Below are positions 35,291 through 44,611 of a DNA stretch of 64,000 nt, piece after piece. A program made the translations under genes and the position numbers. This DNA comes from Bacteroidales bacterium (GTDB lineage: Bacteria; Bacteroidota; Bacteroidia; Bacteroidales; Muribaculaceae), in the NCBI GenBank assembly GCA_015061055.1, contig SUXH01000001.1:124001-188000 (forward strand). The letters run 5' to 3'. The notes below the pieces were generated by a model. It saw only the letters and a list, made by a program, of their open reading frames with translations, did no database searches and was not told the DNA's origin. Position 1 is the stretch's first letter. The number at the start of each line of letters is the position of its first letter.

Positions 35291-36634
35291 TTATATAGCA
35301 GCCATCAGCACCACTTCTCCAAGGGTTGGATGTGCATGGATAATATCTTTCAATTCATCTATTGTAGCATCTTTGTTCATCAACACAGCTACTTCATGAA
35401 TTAAGTCTGCTGCGTGAACTCCAAGTATGTGGCAACCTAATATCTTGCCATCAGTTGCTCCTACCACAAGTTTCAATATACCATCAGTTTCATTCATTGC
35501 AACAGCTTTACCATTAGCTCTGAAAAATGCTTTTTTTACCACTACTTCTACACCATTCTCTTTGCAATAGCTATCAGTTACACCCACCATCGATGCTTCC
35601 GGTGTAGTAAACACTGCTGATGGCATAACGTCTAATCTGATATTATCCTTTTCTCCAAGTATAGTGTTAACAGCACGTTTGCCTTGGAATGTAGCTGCAT
35701 GGGCAAGCATACATCGTGCATTTACATCACCGATAGCATACACTCCTGACACATTTGTAAGCATATTTTCATCTACCAAAATTCCACGTGGCGAATATTC
35801 CACACCTGCTGTGTCAAGTCCTTGAGGTAAACGAGGAGCGCGTCCCACCGCCATAAGCACTTTTTCACATGCAACTTCGAGTGATTTTCCCTTCTGCTCA
35901 TATTTCACAATGGCTGTGCCATCTTCATTTGCAACAATAGACGAAACTCCTGCTCCCACATTCAACGCAACACCTTTTTTTACAAGAATTTGACGCAAAC
36001 GCTTTGCCACGTCGCTATCAAAATTAGGCAAAACTTCTTTGCAGAATTCAACTACGGTAACTTCAACTCCAAGACTATTGAAGATAGATGCAAATTCAAG
36101 TCCTATCACACCACCACCAATAATACAAAGGCTCTTTGGTAATGTATCAAGTTCTAGAATTTCATCACTTGTAAGTACACATGGCAAGTCTACACCCTCT
36201 ACTGGTAGAAACTTTGGTCGAGAACCGGTAGCGATAATCATATTATCGCATTCATAACTTTCTCCATTACATACAACCGATTTTGCCGATGTAATCGCAG
36301 CTTCACCTTGCACAAGAGTAATATTAGGATGTTTTAATGCCATTGCTACACCTTCACGAAGCTGTGCCACAACATTATTTTTACGTTCAATCATCTTGGC
36401 AAAATCCACTGAGAAAACCACATCGCTTATACCAAACTCAGTTGCTTCTTGCAAAAGATTTAACACCTCTGCATTCTTGCAAAGTGTCTTTGTAGGGATA
36501 CACCCCCTATTCAAACAAGTGCCTCCTAACTCACTCATCTCGAAGATTGTTACCGACAATCCTCGAGATGCAGCATAGTTAGCAGTTTCATAACCTCCGG
36601 GGCCGGCACCAATGATTATTATATCACTTTTCAT
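35291..36634 (-). CDS. lpdA: Dihydrolipoyl dehydrogenase
   Basis: A 447-residue flavoprotein, the L protein of the glycine cleavage system, which reoxidises the dihydrolipoyl arm of GcvH and reduces NAD+. It has an N-terminal FAD motif (IIIGAGPGGYETANYA), the redox pair Cys40/Cys45 in GGTCLNRGCIPTK, an NAD motif (IIGGGVIGLEFASIF) and the C-terminal His-Glu dyad in HAHPTLGE. The start overlaps the gcvPB stop by 4 bases. As last gene of the operon it probably serves this complex rather than a pyruvate dehydrogenase. Confidence 0.94.
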   Translation of the reverse strand: MKSDIIIIGAGPGGYETANYAASRGLSVTIFEMSELGGTCLNRGCIPTKTLCKNAEVLNLLQEATEFGISDVVFSVDFAKMIERKNNVVAQLREGVAMALKHPNITLVQGEAAITSAKSVVCNGESYECDNMIIATGSRPKFLPVEGVDLPCVLTSDEILELDTLPKSLCIIGGGVIGLEFASIFNSLGVEVTVVEFCKEVLPNFDSDVAKRLRQILVKKGVALNVGAGVSSIVANEDGTAIVKYEQKGKSLEVACEKVLMAVGRAPRLPQGLDTAGVEYSPRGILVDENMLTNVSGVYAIGDVNARCMLAHAATFQGKRAVNTILGEKDNIRLDVMPSAVFTTPEASMVGVTDSYCKENGVEVVVKKAFFRANGKAVAMNETDGILKLVVGATDGKILGCHILGVHAADLIHEVAVLMNKDATIDELKDIIHAHPTLGEVVLMAAI

Positions 36635-38109
36635 TCTGCACTATCAGCTAAAAGTTCGCGATAAGTAACAATTGGGTGAGTTGCAGCAAGAGTATCATCT
36701 GGACGACGTACGGGTGTATTATGTGGAGCAGCTTTCAACATTTCCGGGTCTTCAGCAGCTTCTTTAGCAATCTTACGCATCACAGCAATAAATTCGTCAA
36801 GAGTAGTCTTACTCTCATTTTCTGCGGGTTCAATCATCAATGATTCATGGAATAGCAGTGGGAAATAAATTGTTGGTGCATGGAATCCATAATCGAGCAA
36901 TCGTTTAGCTACATTCATTGTAGTTACACCTTGACTCTTATCCTTTAAGCCGTCAAACACGAACTCGTGTTTACACACCACGTCAATCGGCAATTCATAC
37001 ACATCTTTTAGCGAATCCTTTATGTAATTAGCATTCAAAGTTGCAAATGGACCCACATATTTAAGATTTTCCTTACCAAGAGTTAGGATATATGAATAAG
37101 CCTTTATCATCACTCCGAAGTTACCAATAAATCCCGACACCGAACCAAGAGCTTCAGCATCTGTATCAATATAGAACGTACCATCTTCTGCCTTCTTTAC
37201 GTGTGGATTTGGTAGGAACTTTTCAAGTCCGGCGCGAACACCAACAGGTCCCGAACCGGGGCCACCACCACCATGTGGAGTTGAGAATGTCTTATGCAGG
37301 TTGATGTGCATCACATCAAATCCCATATCTCCTGGACGGCATTTGCCAAGTAGCGCATTTAGGTTTGCTCCATCATAATAAAGCAAACCACCACAGTCAT
37401 GTACCAACTTAGCAATTTCTGGAATATTATGTTCAAAAATACCCAACGTATTAGGATTTGTAAGCATAATTGCAGCAACTGTATCATCAAGATGTGCCTT
37501 CAAATCTTCTACGTCAACTGTTCCATCAGCAAGACTCTTGATTTGCACAACTTTCAAGCCACACACGGCAGCACTTGCTGGATTTGTCCCATGAGCTGAA
37601 TCTGGTACAATCACATTAACACGCTTATAGTCGCCACGACTATTGTGATATGAGCGAATCACCATAAGACCCGTCAACTCACCATGAGCTCCGGCAAATG
37701 GGTTCAATGTAAATTCATTCAATCCCGAAATTTCAGAAAGACTTCTTTGCAAATTATAATACACTTCAAGTGCACCTTGTACTGTATCGACACTTTGCAA
37801 TGGATGTAAAGATGTAAATGAAGACATATTACTTATCTCTTCATTAATTTTTGGATTATACTTCATTGTACATGAACCTAATGGATAGAATCCTGTATCT
37901 ACACCGAAATTGTTGTTACTCATATTGGTGTAATGACGTACTACAGTTAACTCATCAACTTCTGGTAATCCCATCTTTTCTTTTCGCTTCAGTCTTTGAG
38001 GTAATGAAGCTATATTGTAATCGGACAATTCATTCTTAGGCAAAGAATAACCTACTCTACCCGTTTCGCCCAATTCGAATATCAATTTACCATAAAATGT
38101 ATTGTTCAT
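36631..38109 (-). CDS. gcvPB: Glycine dehydrogenase (decarboxylating), subunit 2
   Basis: The 492-residue C-terminal half of the split P protein. It carries the PLP lysine in HINLHKTFSTPHGGGGPGSG and typical motifs LGSCTMKYNPK, DSAHGTNPASAAVCG and YYDGANLNALLG. P protein decarboxylates glycine and passes the aminomethyl group to lipoyl-GcvH. Two-subunit P proteins are common in anaerobes; in some Bacteroides the two halves are fused, so the split form is informative about lineage. It lies 17 bases after gcvPA and overlaps lpdA. Confidence 0.96.
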   Translation of the reverse strand: MNNTFYGKLIFELGETGRVGYSLPKNELSDYNIASLPQRLKRKEKMGLPEVDELTVVRHYTNMSNNNFGVDTGFYPLGSCTMKYNPKINEEISNMSSFTSLHPLQSVDTVQGALEVYYNLQRSLSEISGLNEFTLNPFAGAHGELTGLMVIRSYHNSRGDYKRVNVIVPDSAHGTNPASAAVCGLKVVQIKSLADGTVDVEDLKAHLDDTVAAIMLTNPNTLGIFEHNIPEIAKLVHDCGGLLYYDGANLNALLGKCRPGDMGFDVMHINLHKTFSTPHGGGGPGSGPVGVRAGLEKFLPNPHVKKAEDGTFYIDTDAEALGSVSGFIGNFGVMIKAYSYILTLGKENLKYVGPFATLNANYIKDSLKDVYELPIDVVCKHEFVFDGLKDKSQGVTTMNVAKRLLDYGFHAPTIYFPLLFHESLMIEPAENESKTTLDEFIAVMRKIAKEAAEDPEMLKAAPHNTPVRRPDDTLAATHPIVTYRELLADSAE

Positions 38110-38126
38110 AATCGTTTAGGGGAATT

Positions 38127-39452
38127 TCAAAATTGTTTTACAATATCTACAAACTTATCAATCTCTGCCTTACTTCGTTGTTCTGTTACACAAAATAGCA
38201 ATTTATCATTTGCTATTTTTACTCCTGCGAGTATACCTGCTTCTACACACTTAGATTGTAATACATCTACATCAAGCATAGTTTTTACAGCAAATTCATT
38301 CAAGAATGGCTTATTTGGATATAACATTTCAAATTTCCCTGTTTTACACAATTCATCAGCAAGATAATGCGCTCCACTATAGCTTAATTCATTCACTTCT
38401 TTTAAACCTTTTGCTCCCATTAATGCAAGATAGATTGTAATATATAATGCCATCAAACTCTGATTTGAGCATATATTACTTGTGGCTTTTTCTCTACGTA
38501 TATGCTGTTCACGTGCTTGCAGAGTTAAAACAAAAGAACGCTTTCCATCCAAATCTTTAGTTGCTCCAACAACTCGACCAGGCATCTTGCGTATCAAAGA
38601 CTTCTTTGTACATAAGAATCCCACATATGGACCACCAAAGTTCATTGGTATACCAAGACTCTGACCATCACCGACTGCAATATCTGCCCCCCATTCTCCT
38701 GGCGACTTTAATGCACCAAGTGTTGAGGCTTGACAATTCATAACAAACAAAGCCTTTTGTGCATGACACGCATCAGCCCATCCATCGTAATCTTCAATTA
38801 TACCATAATAATTGGGAGAAGCTACAACAACTCCTGCTACATCACCTTTTGAAATCTTTTCTTCAAAGTCAATCTTATCACTCACTCCATCACTTTCTAC
38901 AATATAATCAAGTTCGATACTTTGGTATTTTGCATATGTTTCAAGTACCGTTTTTACACTTGGATTAAGAGTTGAAGCTATAAGCACCTTATTCTTTTTC
39001 TTTGAGGCACTCACTGCCATCATCATTGCTTCGGCTGTAGCTGTTGCACCATCATACATCGATGCATTTCCTACTTCCATCCCAGTTAATTCAGTCATCA
39101 TTGACTGGAATTCAAAAATATATTGCAATGTTCCTTGTGAAATCTCTGCTTGGTATGGAGTATAAGATGTTAGAAATTCTGAGCGACTAATAATATGAGA
39201 TATTACTGCTGGTGAATAATGGTCATAACATCCCGCCCCGGCAAAGCAAATCAAAGATTTATTTTTAGCACCAAGTTCAGCAAAGTAACGACGCAATTCT
39301 ACCTCACTCATCTCACTCGGTAAATCATAATCACGCTTAAATTGGATACTATCAGGTATTTCATCGAAAAGTTCATCCAAAGAGCGTTTCCCACACACCT
39401 CGAGCATTGCATTCAGTTCTCTATCTGTGTGTGGAAAATACTTATATTTCAT
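38127..39452 (-). CDS. gcvPA: Glycine dehydrogenase (decarboxylating), subunit 1
   Basis: The 441-residue N-terminal half of the split P protein, which has the PLP fold but not the PLP lysine. Recognisable segments are FPHTDRELNAMLE, CFAGAGCYDHYSPAVISHII, TPYQAEISQGTLQYIFEFQ, and the GNASMYDGATATAEA motif. It forms a heterotetramer with GcvPB. It lies between gcvH (17 bases upstream) and gcvPB. Confidence 0.96.
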   Translation of the reverse strand: MKYKYFPHTDRELNAMLEVCGKRSLDELFDEIPDSIQFKRDYDLPSEMSEVELRRYFAELGAKNKSLICFAGAGCYDHYSPAVISHIISRSEFLTSYTPYQAEISQGTLQYIFEFQSMMTELTGMEVGNASMYDGATATAEAMMMAVSASKKKNKVLIASTLNPSVKTVLETYAKYQSIELDYIVESDGVSDKIDFEEKISKGDVAGVVVASPNYYGIIEDYDGWADACHAQKALFVMNCQASTLGALKSPGEWGADIAVGDGQSLGIPMNFGGPYVGFLCTKKSLIRKMPGRVVGATKDLDGKRSFVLTLQAREQHIRREKATSNICSNQSLMALYITIYLALMGAKGLKEVNELSYSGAHYLADELCKTGKFEMLYPNKPFLNEFAVKTMLDVDVLQSKCVEAGILAGVKIANDKLLFCVTEQRSKAEIDKFVDIVKQF

Positions 39453-39469
39453 AATTAGAATTTATTGGG

Positions 39470-39856
39470 TTAATGATCATTCTTAACAACTTCTTCGTAA
39501 CCTGCAGCATCCAACAAGTTTTCCACTTCACTTGGCTCACTTAGCTTAACCTTAATAATCCAATTAGCATAAGCATCTTTATTAATTAAGCCAGGTTCAG
39601 CATCAAGTGCTTCATTCACTTCTACAACTATGCCACTGATAGGTGAATACAAATCACTCGCAGCTTTAACACTTTCAACGGCTCCAAATTCTTCTCCGGC
39701 ATTAACTTCATCATCTACTTCAGGCATATCTACATATACCACATTACCAAGTTGTTCCTGTGCATAGTCAGTAATACCTACATAGCCATATTCTCCATCA
39801 ATTTTTACATACTCATGTGACTCTGCATAATAAAGTCCTTCAATAATCTTACTCAT
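39470..39856 (-). CDS. gcvH: Glycine cleavage system H protein
   Basis: A 128-residue lipoyl carrier. The lipoylation site is Lys64 in GAVESVKAASDLYSP, and the start YYAESHEYVKIDGEYGYVGI is typical. It carries the aminomethyl group between P, T and L proteins. The linked lplA gene can attach lipoate to it. Confidence 0.97.
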   Translation of the reverse strand: MSKIIEGLYYAESHEYVKIDGEYGYVGITDYAQEQLGNVVYVDMPEVDDEVNAGEEFGAVESVKAASDLYSPISGIVVEVNEALDAEPGLINKDAYANWIIKVKLSEPSEVENLLDAAGYEEVVKNDH

Positions 39857-39887
39857 AGTTTTAAGTTTTTATTTGATTTATATCTAA

Positions 39888-40982
39888 TTATTTCTTATAA
39901 CTCTTTTTATAGAATTTTCTTGCAACAATCATGCCTTCAAACACTTTCTTGCGTATCTTAATTTTTACAGGATCTCCCATATTGGCATATCTTGAGTCAA
40001 TCAGTGCGAGAGCGACACTCTTTTCTATTGAAATACAACGATAACCGGTTGTGACATATCCAATCACAACATCACCAGACAACACTTCATATCCATGTCT
40101 CGGAATTGCTTTATCTTTCAATTCAATTCCTACAAGTTTGCGAGGCGCACCTTCCTCTTTCTGTTTCTTTACAACTTCTTTACCTATAAAGTCATTCTTA
40201 TCGATTTTAACAAAGATACCAAGACAAGCCTCTATTGGTGTTATGTCTTCACTTAGCTCATCCCCATAAAGAGGTAATCCTACTTCAAAGCGCAATGTAT
40301 CTCGACATCCAAGTCCACAAGGTAAAGCTTTTTCTGAATCTAATAATTTATCCCAAAATTTACAAGTCAATTCATGACTTGCATAAATTTCAAACCCGTC
40401 TTCACCTGTATATCCTGTTCGACTTATTATTATTGTTTCACCATTGTATTCCACTTGTTTAAATGTATAAAATGTCAAGTCTGCACACCCAATTCCCAAC
40501 ACACTTTCTATTACCGATTCAGAATCAGGACCTTGCACTGCAATTTCGCCATAATAATCACTTTCGTGGATTACTTCTACATCATACCCCTTCTTATTTT
40601 GTAATATCCACTCAACATCCTTATCAATATTACCGGCATTTATAACCAAAAAGAAGTCATTTTCTCCTCTTTTATATACAAGCAGATCATCTACAGCTCC
40701 TCCATTTGGATAAAGCATTAATCCATAATAGATTTTACCTATAGGTGCACCACTAATATCGTTGGTGAAAATATAATTGACAAACTTTTCAGCATCGGGA
40801 CCCTTAATTGTTACTTCACCCATATGCGAGACATCAAAAACGCCACAATGCTGTCGGACTGCATTATGTTCTTCAACAATCCCACTATATTGGATTGGCA
40901 TATCAAATCCACCAAAGGGACTAATTAATGCACCCAATGCGACATGTTTGTCGTACAAACAAGTTCTTTTATTAGTTTCCAT
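39888..40982 (-). CDS. gcvT: Glycine cleavage system aminomethyltransferase (T protein)
   Basis: A 364-residue folate-dependent enzyme that transfers the methylene group from GcvH to tetrahydrofolate and releases ammonia. Conserved parts are the PFGGFDMPIQYSGIVEEHNA start, FDVSHMGEVTIKGPDA, SRTGYTGEDGFEIY and CGLGCRDTLRFEVGLPLYG. It follows lplA by 2 bases. Confidence 0.97.
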   Translation of the reverse strand: METNKRTCLYDKHVALGALISPFGGFDMPIQYSGIVEEHNAVRQHCGVFDVSHMGEVTIKGPDAEKFVNYIFTNDISGAPIGKIYYGLMLYPNGGAVDDLLVYKRGENDFFLVINAGNIDKDVEWILQNKKGYDVEVIHESDYYGEIAVQGPDSESVIESVLGIGCADLTFYTFKQVEYNGETIIISRTGYTGEDGFEIYASHELTCKFWDKLLDSEKALPCGLGCRDTLRFEVGLPLYGDELSEDITPIEACLGIFVKIDKNDFIGKEVVKKQKEEGAPRKLVGIELKDKAIPRHGYEVLSGDVVIGYVTTGYRCISIEKSVALALIDSRYANMGDPVKIKIRKKVFEGMIVARKFYKKSYKK

Positions 40983-40984
40983 TA

Positions 40985-41962
40985 TTAGTTATGTATTAGT
41001 AGTTTTATGAAATTTTCATTATCAAGGTTCAATATATAATCACCTACATTCACATTCTTGATAGCAATTCTTATTGAATCCTCATTATATGGTATATTCT
41101 TTAGACGTGTAAGTAATTGAGTATCCAACTCGTCTTTTATAAAATAATCTCCTATTAAATTAATATCTTTAATAACCCCTTTATTTGTCTCTATTTGAAC
41201 ATGAAATTCTCCTACTCCTTCTATTCTCGTCTCTTTGTTAATAGAGCAACGAGGATTTAACCCATAGATAAACTCTTCTGATAGATAAGACTTTTCGATT
41301 TGTTTTATTTGTGCTACATCGTATGCATTCAAAAACAATGTATCATCACTCAAACTGCTCTGAATCTGTTTCATCAATTCACCTATTGATACACTCAAAT
41401 GTTTTTTTAAAGTTGTAATACGACTTCTAACAGATTCAACTCCTTTTGACCTTAATTTATTAGTTGCTGGAGTTATTGCATTCATCATATTTTTCATATC
41501 AGTATCATACAACAATGTGCCATGTACAACACTCTTTCTATTACATCGATAAAATGCGTTACCAGACACTTTCAATCCATCAACTAAAATATCATTACGC
41601 CCTGACGATTCAGCATTAACACCCAAAGATTTTAGCAAACTAACGACTTTGGATAAATATATATTATATGCTTCAGCTACATTATATTCTCTTGTGATAT
41701 ATGAAATCATAATGTTCCCTTTATCAGCATACACACACCCACCTCCACTTTTTCTCCTATATGTTGCTATGTTATTATTTTTGCAATATGACAAATTCAC
41801 TTCTTTGTCAATTAGTTGATTTCGACCAAAAATAACAGTTGGCTCCACCCTCCATAAAAAAAATGCTTCATCTATATCATAGCACAATGCCACATACTCC
41901 TCCATAGCCAAATAAAATGAAAGATGCCGCACTGTATCATCACTAAGACTTATGTATTTCAT
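40985..41962 (-). CDS. lplA: Lipoate-protein ligase A
   Basis: A 325-residue ligase that activates lipoate with ATP and attaches it to carrier lysines. Signature motifs are FLWRVEPTVIFGRNQ, RRKSGGGCVYADKGNIMIS and GLKVSGNAFYR. The C-terminal accessory domain (about 245-325) is present. I chose MKYISLSDD at 41962 over the ATG at 41995 because the -7 promoter box covers the latter. As first gene of the operon it couples lipoate scavenging to assembly of the glycine cleavage complex. Confidence 0.92.
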   Translation of the reverse strand: MKYISLSDDTVRHLSFYLAMEEYVALCYDIDEAFFLWRVEPTVIFGRNQLIDKEVNLSYCKNNNIATYRRKSGGGCVYADKGNIMISYITREYNVAEAYNIYLSKVVSLLKSLGVNAESSGRNDILVDGLKVSGNAFYRCNRKSVVHGTLLYDTDMKNMMNAITPATNKLRSKGVESVRSRITTLKKHLSVSIGELMKQIQSSLSDDTLFLNAYDVAQIKQIEKSYLSEEFIYGLNPRCSINKETRIEGVGEFHVQIETNKGVIKDINLIGDYFIKDELDTQLLTRLKNIPYNEDSIRIAIKNVNVGDYILNLDNENFIKLLIHN

Positions 41963-41992
41963 TGGTAATTCGTATCGGTAGTTTATGATATG

Positions 41993-42000
41993 CAAATATA
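41993..42000 (-). promoter_or_regulatory. -7 box of the glycine cleavage operon
   Basis: TATATTTG on the minus strand, 31 bases before the chosen lplA start and overlapping the rejected longer start. No glycine-riboswitch-like leader fits in the 30-base 5' end this implies. Confidence 0.5.
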
Positions 42001-42118
42001 GTGAAAGATGTACAAAGAAAAAACAAGTTAACCTATTTTTTATATAGTTTCATTATTATATAGCGAATAAAACAATAAAACTATTTTTGAACAATTTTAA
42101 TATTACACAATTAATTCG

Positions 42119-42126
42119 TACTTTTG
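42119..42126 (+). promoter_or_regulatory. -7 box for maeB
   Basis: TACTTTTG, an exact match to TAnnTTTG, with TTTA at 42096-42099 in the -33 position (19-base spacing). The 5' leader is about 80 bases. Confidence 0.55.
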
Positions 42127-42212
42127 CAAAAACTCAGATGTATTTCTTCTTGTTTTTACTATAAAAACTAAATAATTCATAGAGTTAAATCTACAATTTA
42201 ATAACTTATATT

Positions 42213-44498
42213 ATGGCTAACATTACAAAAGAAATGGCTCTCGATTATCATAAAATCGGGAAACCTGGAAAAATTGAAACCATTCCAACCAAACCATACT
42301 CATCTCAAAGTGATTTATCTCTTGCGTACTCTCCTGGAGTAGCATTCCCTTGTCTTGAAATCAAAGAGAATCCGCAAGATGCATACGAATATACAAGCAA
42401 AGGCAACCTTGTTGCAGTAATTTCTAATGGAACTGCTGTCTTAGGGCTTGGTAATATTGGAGCACTCGCCGGGAAACCTGTAATGGAGGGAAAAGCACTC
42501 TTATTTAAAATATTTGGTGGGCTTGATTGCTTTGACATCGAAGTCAATGAAAATGACCCTGAAAAATTCATACAAGCAGTTAAAGCCATAGCCCCAACTT
42601 TTGGTGGTATTAATCTTGAGGACATAAAAGCTCCTGAATGTTTTGAGATAGAACGTCGATTAAAAGAGGAATGTGATATTCCGGTTATGCACGACGACCA
42701 ACATGGTACTGCTATCATTTCAGGTGCAGGTCTACTTAATGCACTTGAAATTCAAGGCAAGAAAATCGATGAAATTCAATTAGTCGTTAATGGAGCCGGA
42801 GCAGCAGCTGTATCGTGCACTCGACTATATATGGCTCTCGGTGTTAAAAAAGAAAATATTGTTATGTGCGATAGTAAGGGCGTTATAACTAAGAAACGTA
42901 ATGATTTAAATGCACAAAAACAAGAATTTGCCACTGAGCGTGACATAACAACCCTCTCTGAAGCGATGAAAAATGCCGATGTATTCCTTGGGCTTTCTGT
43001 TAAAGATGTGGTCACTCCTGAAATGCTTCAATCAATGGCAAAAAATCCTATTGTATTTGCACTTGCTAATCCCGATCCTGAAATAGAATATCATTTAGCG
43101 ATAGAGTCACGAAAAGACTTAATTTTCGCAACCGGGCGTTCTGACTATCCTAACCAAATCAATAATGTTATTGGATTCCCTTATATATTCCGTGGAGCAT
43201 TAGACTGTGGAGCAACTACTATTAATGAAGATATGAAACTTGCTGCGGTCAAAGCAATTGCGGCTCTTGCTAAAGAATCCGTTCCGTCTGTCGTAAATAA
43301 AGCATACAATATGACCGATCTGAAATTCGGTTGCGATTATATCCTACCTAAGGCGCTCGATCCCCGTCTACTCACTTGGGTATCCCCGGCTGTAGCTAAA
43401 GCTGCTATGGAATCGGGAGTTGCTCGTCGACCAATTTCCGATTGGGTAGCATATGAAGAAAAATTAAAACGACTGATGGGATATGATAACAAACTTATGC
43501 GTCGTTTCACTGAAGAAGCTAAACAAAATCCAAAACGCGTGGTATTTGCCGAAGCTAACACAGATAATATGCTACAAGCTGCTGTTCAAGCATTCCACGA
43601 AAAGATTTGTTTCCCTATTCTCCTCGGCAATGAAGAAATGATTGGAAAACGAGCAAAAAGACTTGGTCTCGAAATCAATGAAATACCAATCGTTAACCTT
43701 CGCCACGATCGTGAAGCAGAACGACGCAGTCGTTATGCAACCAAACTTGCTGAAAAACGTCAGCGCGATGGTCTTACATATCCGGAGGCGCTTGAGAAAA
43801 TGTTTGACCGAAACTATTTCGGTATGATGATGGTAGAAACGGGAGATGCTGATGCTTTTATCACCGGCACTTACTCTGGCGGTCATCACGACACAGTACA
43901 AATTGCCAAAGATGTTATCGGCATTCGTCCTTGCTACAATCATTTTGCAACTATGCATATTATGAACACCAAACGTGGCACATTTTTCCTTGCTGATACG
44001 TCAATCAACCCAAATAGTGATACAGAAACACTTGTCGATATTGCACGTCTTGCCGATAGCTCTGTGAAATACTTCGCTCATAATCCGGTAATCTCTATGG
44101 TTTCTTACAGCAATTTCGGCACAAATAAAGAACCCAGTCCTAAAAGAGTTCACGAGGCGGTAAAAATTCTACATAACAAATACCCCGAAATTATTGTTGA
44201 TGGTGAAATGCAAGTGGACTATGCTCTCAACAAAGATTTACGAGATAAGACATTCCCATTCAACAAACTATTTGGGAAGGATGTCAACACTCTTGTTTTC
44301 CCTAATCTTAGCGCAGCAAATACAATTTATCGTATGATGCTCGAAATGGGAGTAGCCGAATTGATTGGACCTATTCAAATGGGATTAAATAAGCCTATTC
44401 ACTTCACTGCTATAAATGCATCAGTACGAGATATTGTAAATCTAACAACTATTGCCGTTCTTGATGCAGCTGTACTTCACAAGATGAATAAATGCTAA
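42213..44498 (+). CDS. maeB: NADP-dependent malic enzyme with phosphotransacetylase-like domain
   Basis: A 761-residue two-domain enzyme. Residues about 1-420 are the malic enzyme that decarboxylates malate to pyruvate ([50 protein letters not shown]). Residues about 430-755 are a phosphotransacetylase-like domain ([44 protein letters not shown]), thought to be regulatory in MaeB. Length is typical. It supplies pyruvate and NADPH. Single-gene unit with a hairpin at 44522-44553. Confidence 0.96.
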   Translation: MANITKEMALDYHKIGKPGKIETIPTKPYSSQSDLSLAYSPGVAFPCLEIKENPQDAYEYTSKGNLVAVISNGTAVLGLGNIGALAGKPVMEGKALLFKIFGGLDCFDIEVNENDPEKFIQAVKAIAPTFGGINLEDIKAPECFEIERRLKEECDIPVMHDDQHGTAIISGAGLLNALEIQGKKIDEIQLVVNGAGAAAVSCTRLYMALGVKKENIVMCDSKGVITKKRNDLNAQKQEFATERDITTLSEAMKNADVFLGLSVKDVVTPEMLQSMAKNPIVFALANPDPEIEYHLAIESRKDLIFATGRSDYPNQINNVIGFPYIFRGALDCGATTINEDMKLAAVKAIAALAKESVPSVVNKAYNMTDLKFGCDYILPKALDPRLLTWVSPAVAKAAMESGVARRPISDWVAYEEKLKRLMGYDNKLMRRFTEEAKQNPKRVVFAEANTDNMLQAAVQAFHEKICFPILLGNEEMIGKRAKRLGLEINEIPIVNLRHDREAERRSRYATKLAEKRQRDGLTYPEALEKMFDRNYFGMMMVETGDADAFITGTYSGGHHDTVQIAKDVIGIRPCYNHFATMHIMNTKRGTFFLADTSINPNSDTETLVDIARLADSSVKYFAHNPVISMVSYSNFGTNKEPSPKRVHEAVKILHNKYPEIIVDGEMQVDYALNKDLRDKTFPFNKLFGKDVNTLVFPNLSAANTIYRMMLEMGVAELIGPIQMGLNKPIHFTAINASVRDIVNLTTIAVLDAAVLHKMNKC

Positions 44499-44521
44499 AT
44501 CAAATTATGATGTAATTATTC

Positions 44522-44553
44522 AAGCCACATTCTCATTTACGAGTTTGTGGCTT
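44522..44553 (+). terminator. Terminator of maeB
   Basis: AAGCCACA (44522-44529) pairs with TGTGGCTT (44546-44553) around a 16-base loop, followed by TATTTTGG. It ends 3 bases before the -33 box of the next gene. Confidence 0.6.
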
Positions 44554-44556
44554 TAT

Positions 44557-44587
44557 TTTGGTATTTTGTGTAAAAAATATAACTTTG
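44557..44587 (+). promoter_or_regulatory. Perfect promoter of the histidine phosphatase gene
   Basis: TTTG at 44557-44560, 19 bases, TAACTTTG at 44580-44587. Both boxes and the spacing match the consensus. It lies over the upstream in-frame start at 44558 and so rules it out in favour of 44612. Confidence 0.8.
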
Positions 44588-44611
44588 CTTCATAAAACAT
44601 CAAAAAAAGCA

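Noticed and set aside
41996-42212. Glycine or lipoate riboswitch upstream of the gcv operon
   Set aside because: The promoter box at 41993-42000 leaves too short a leader, and the remaining gap is AT-rich without glycine-riboswitch core motifs.
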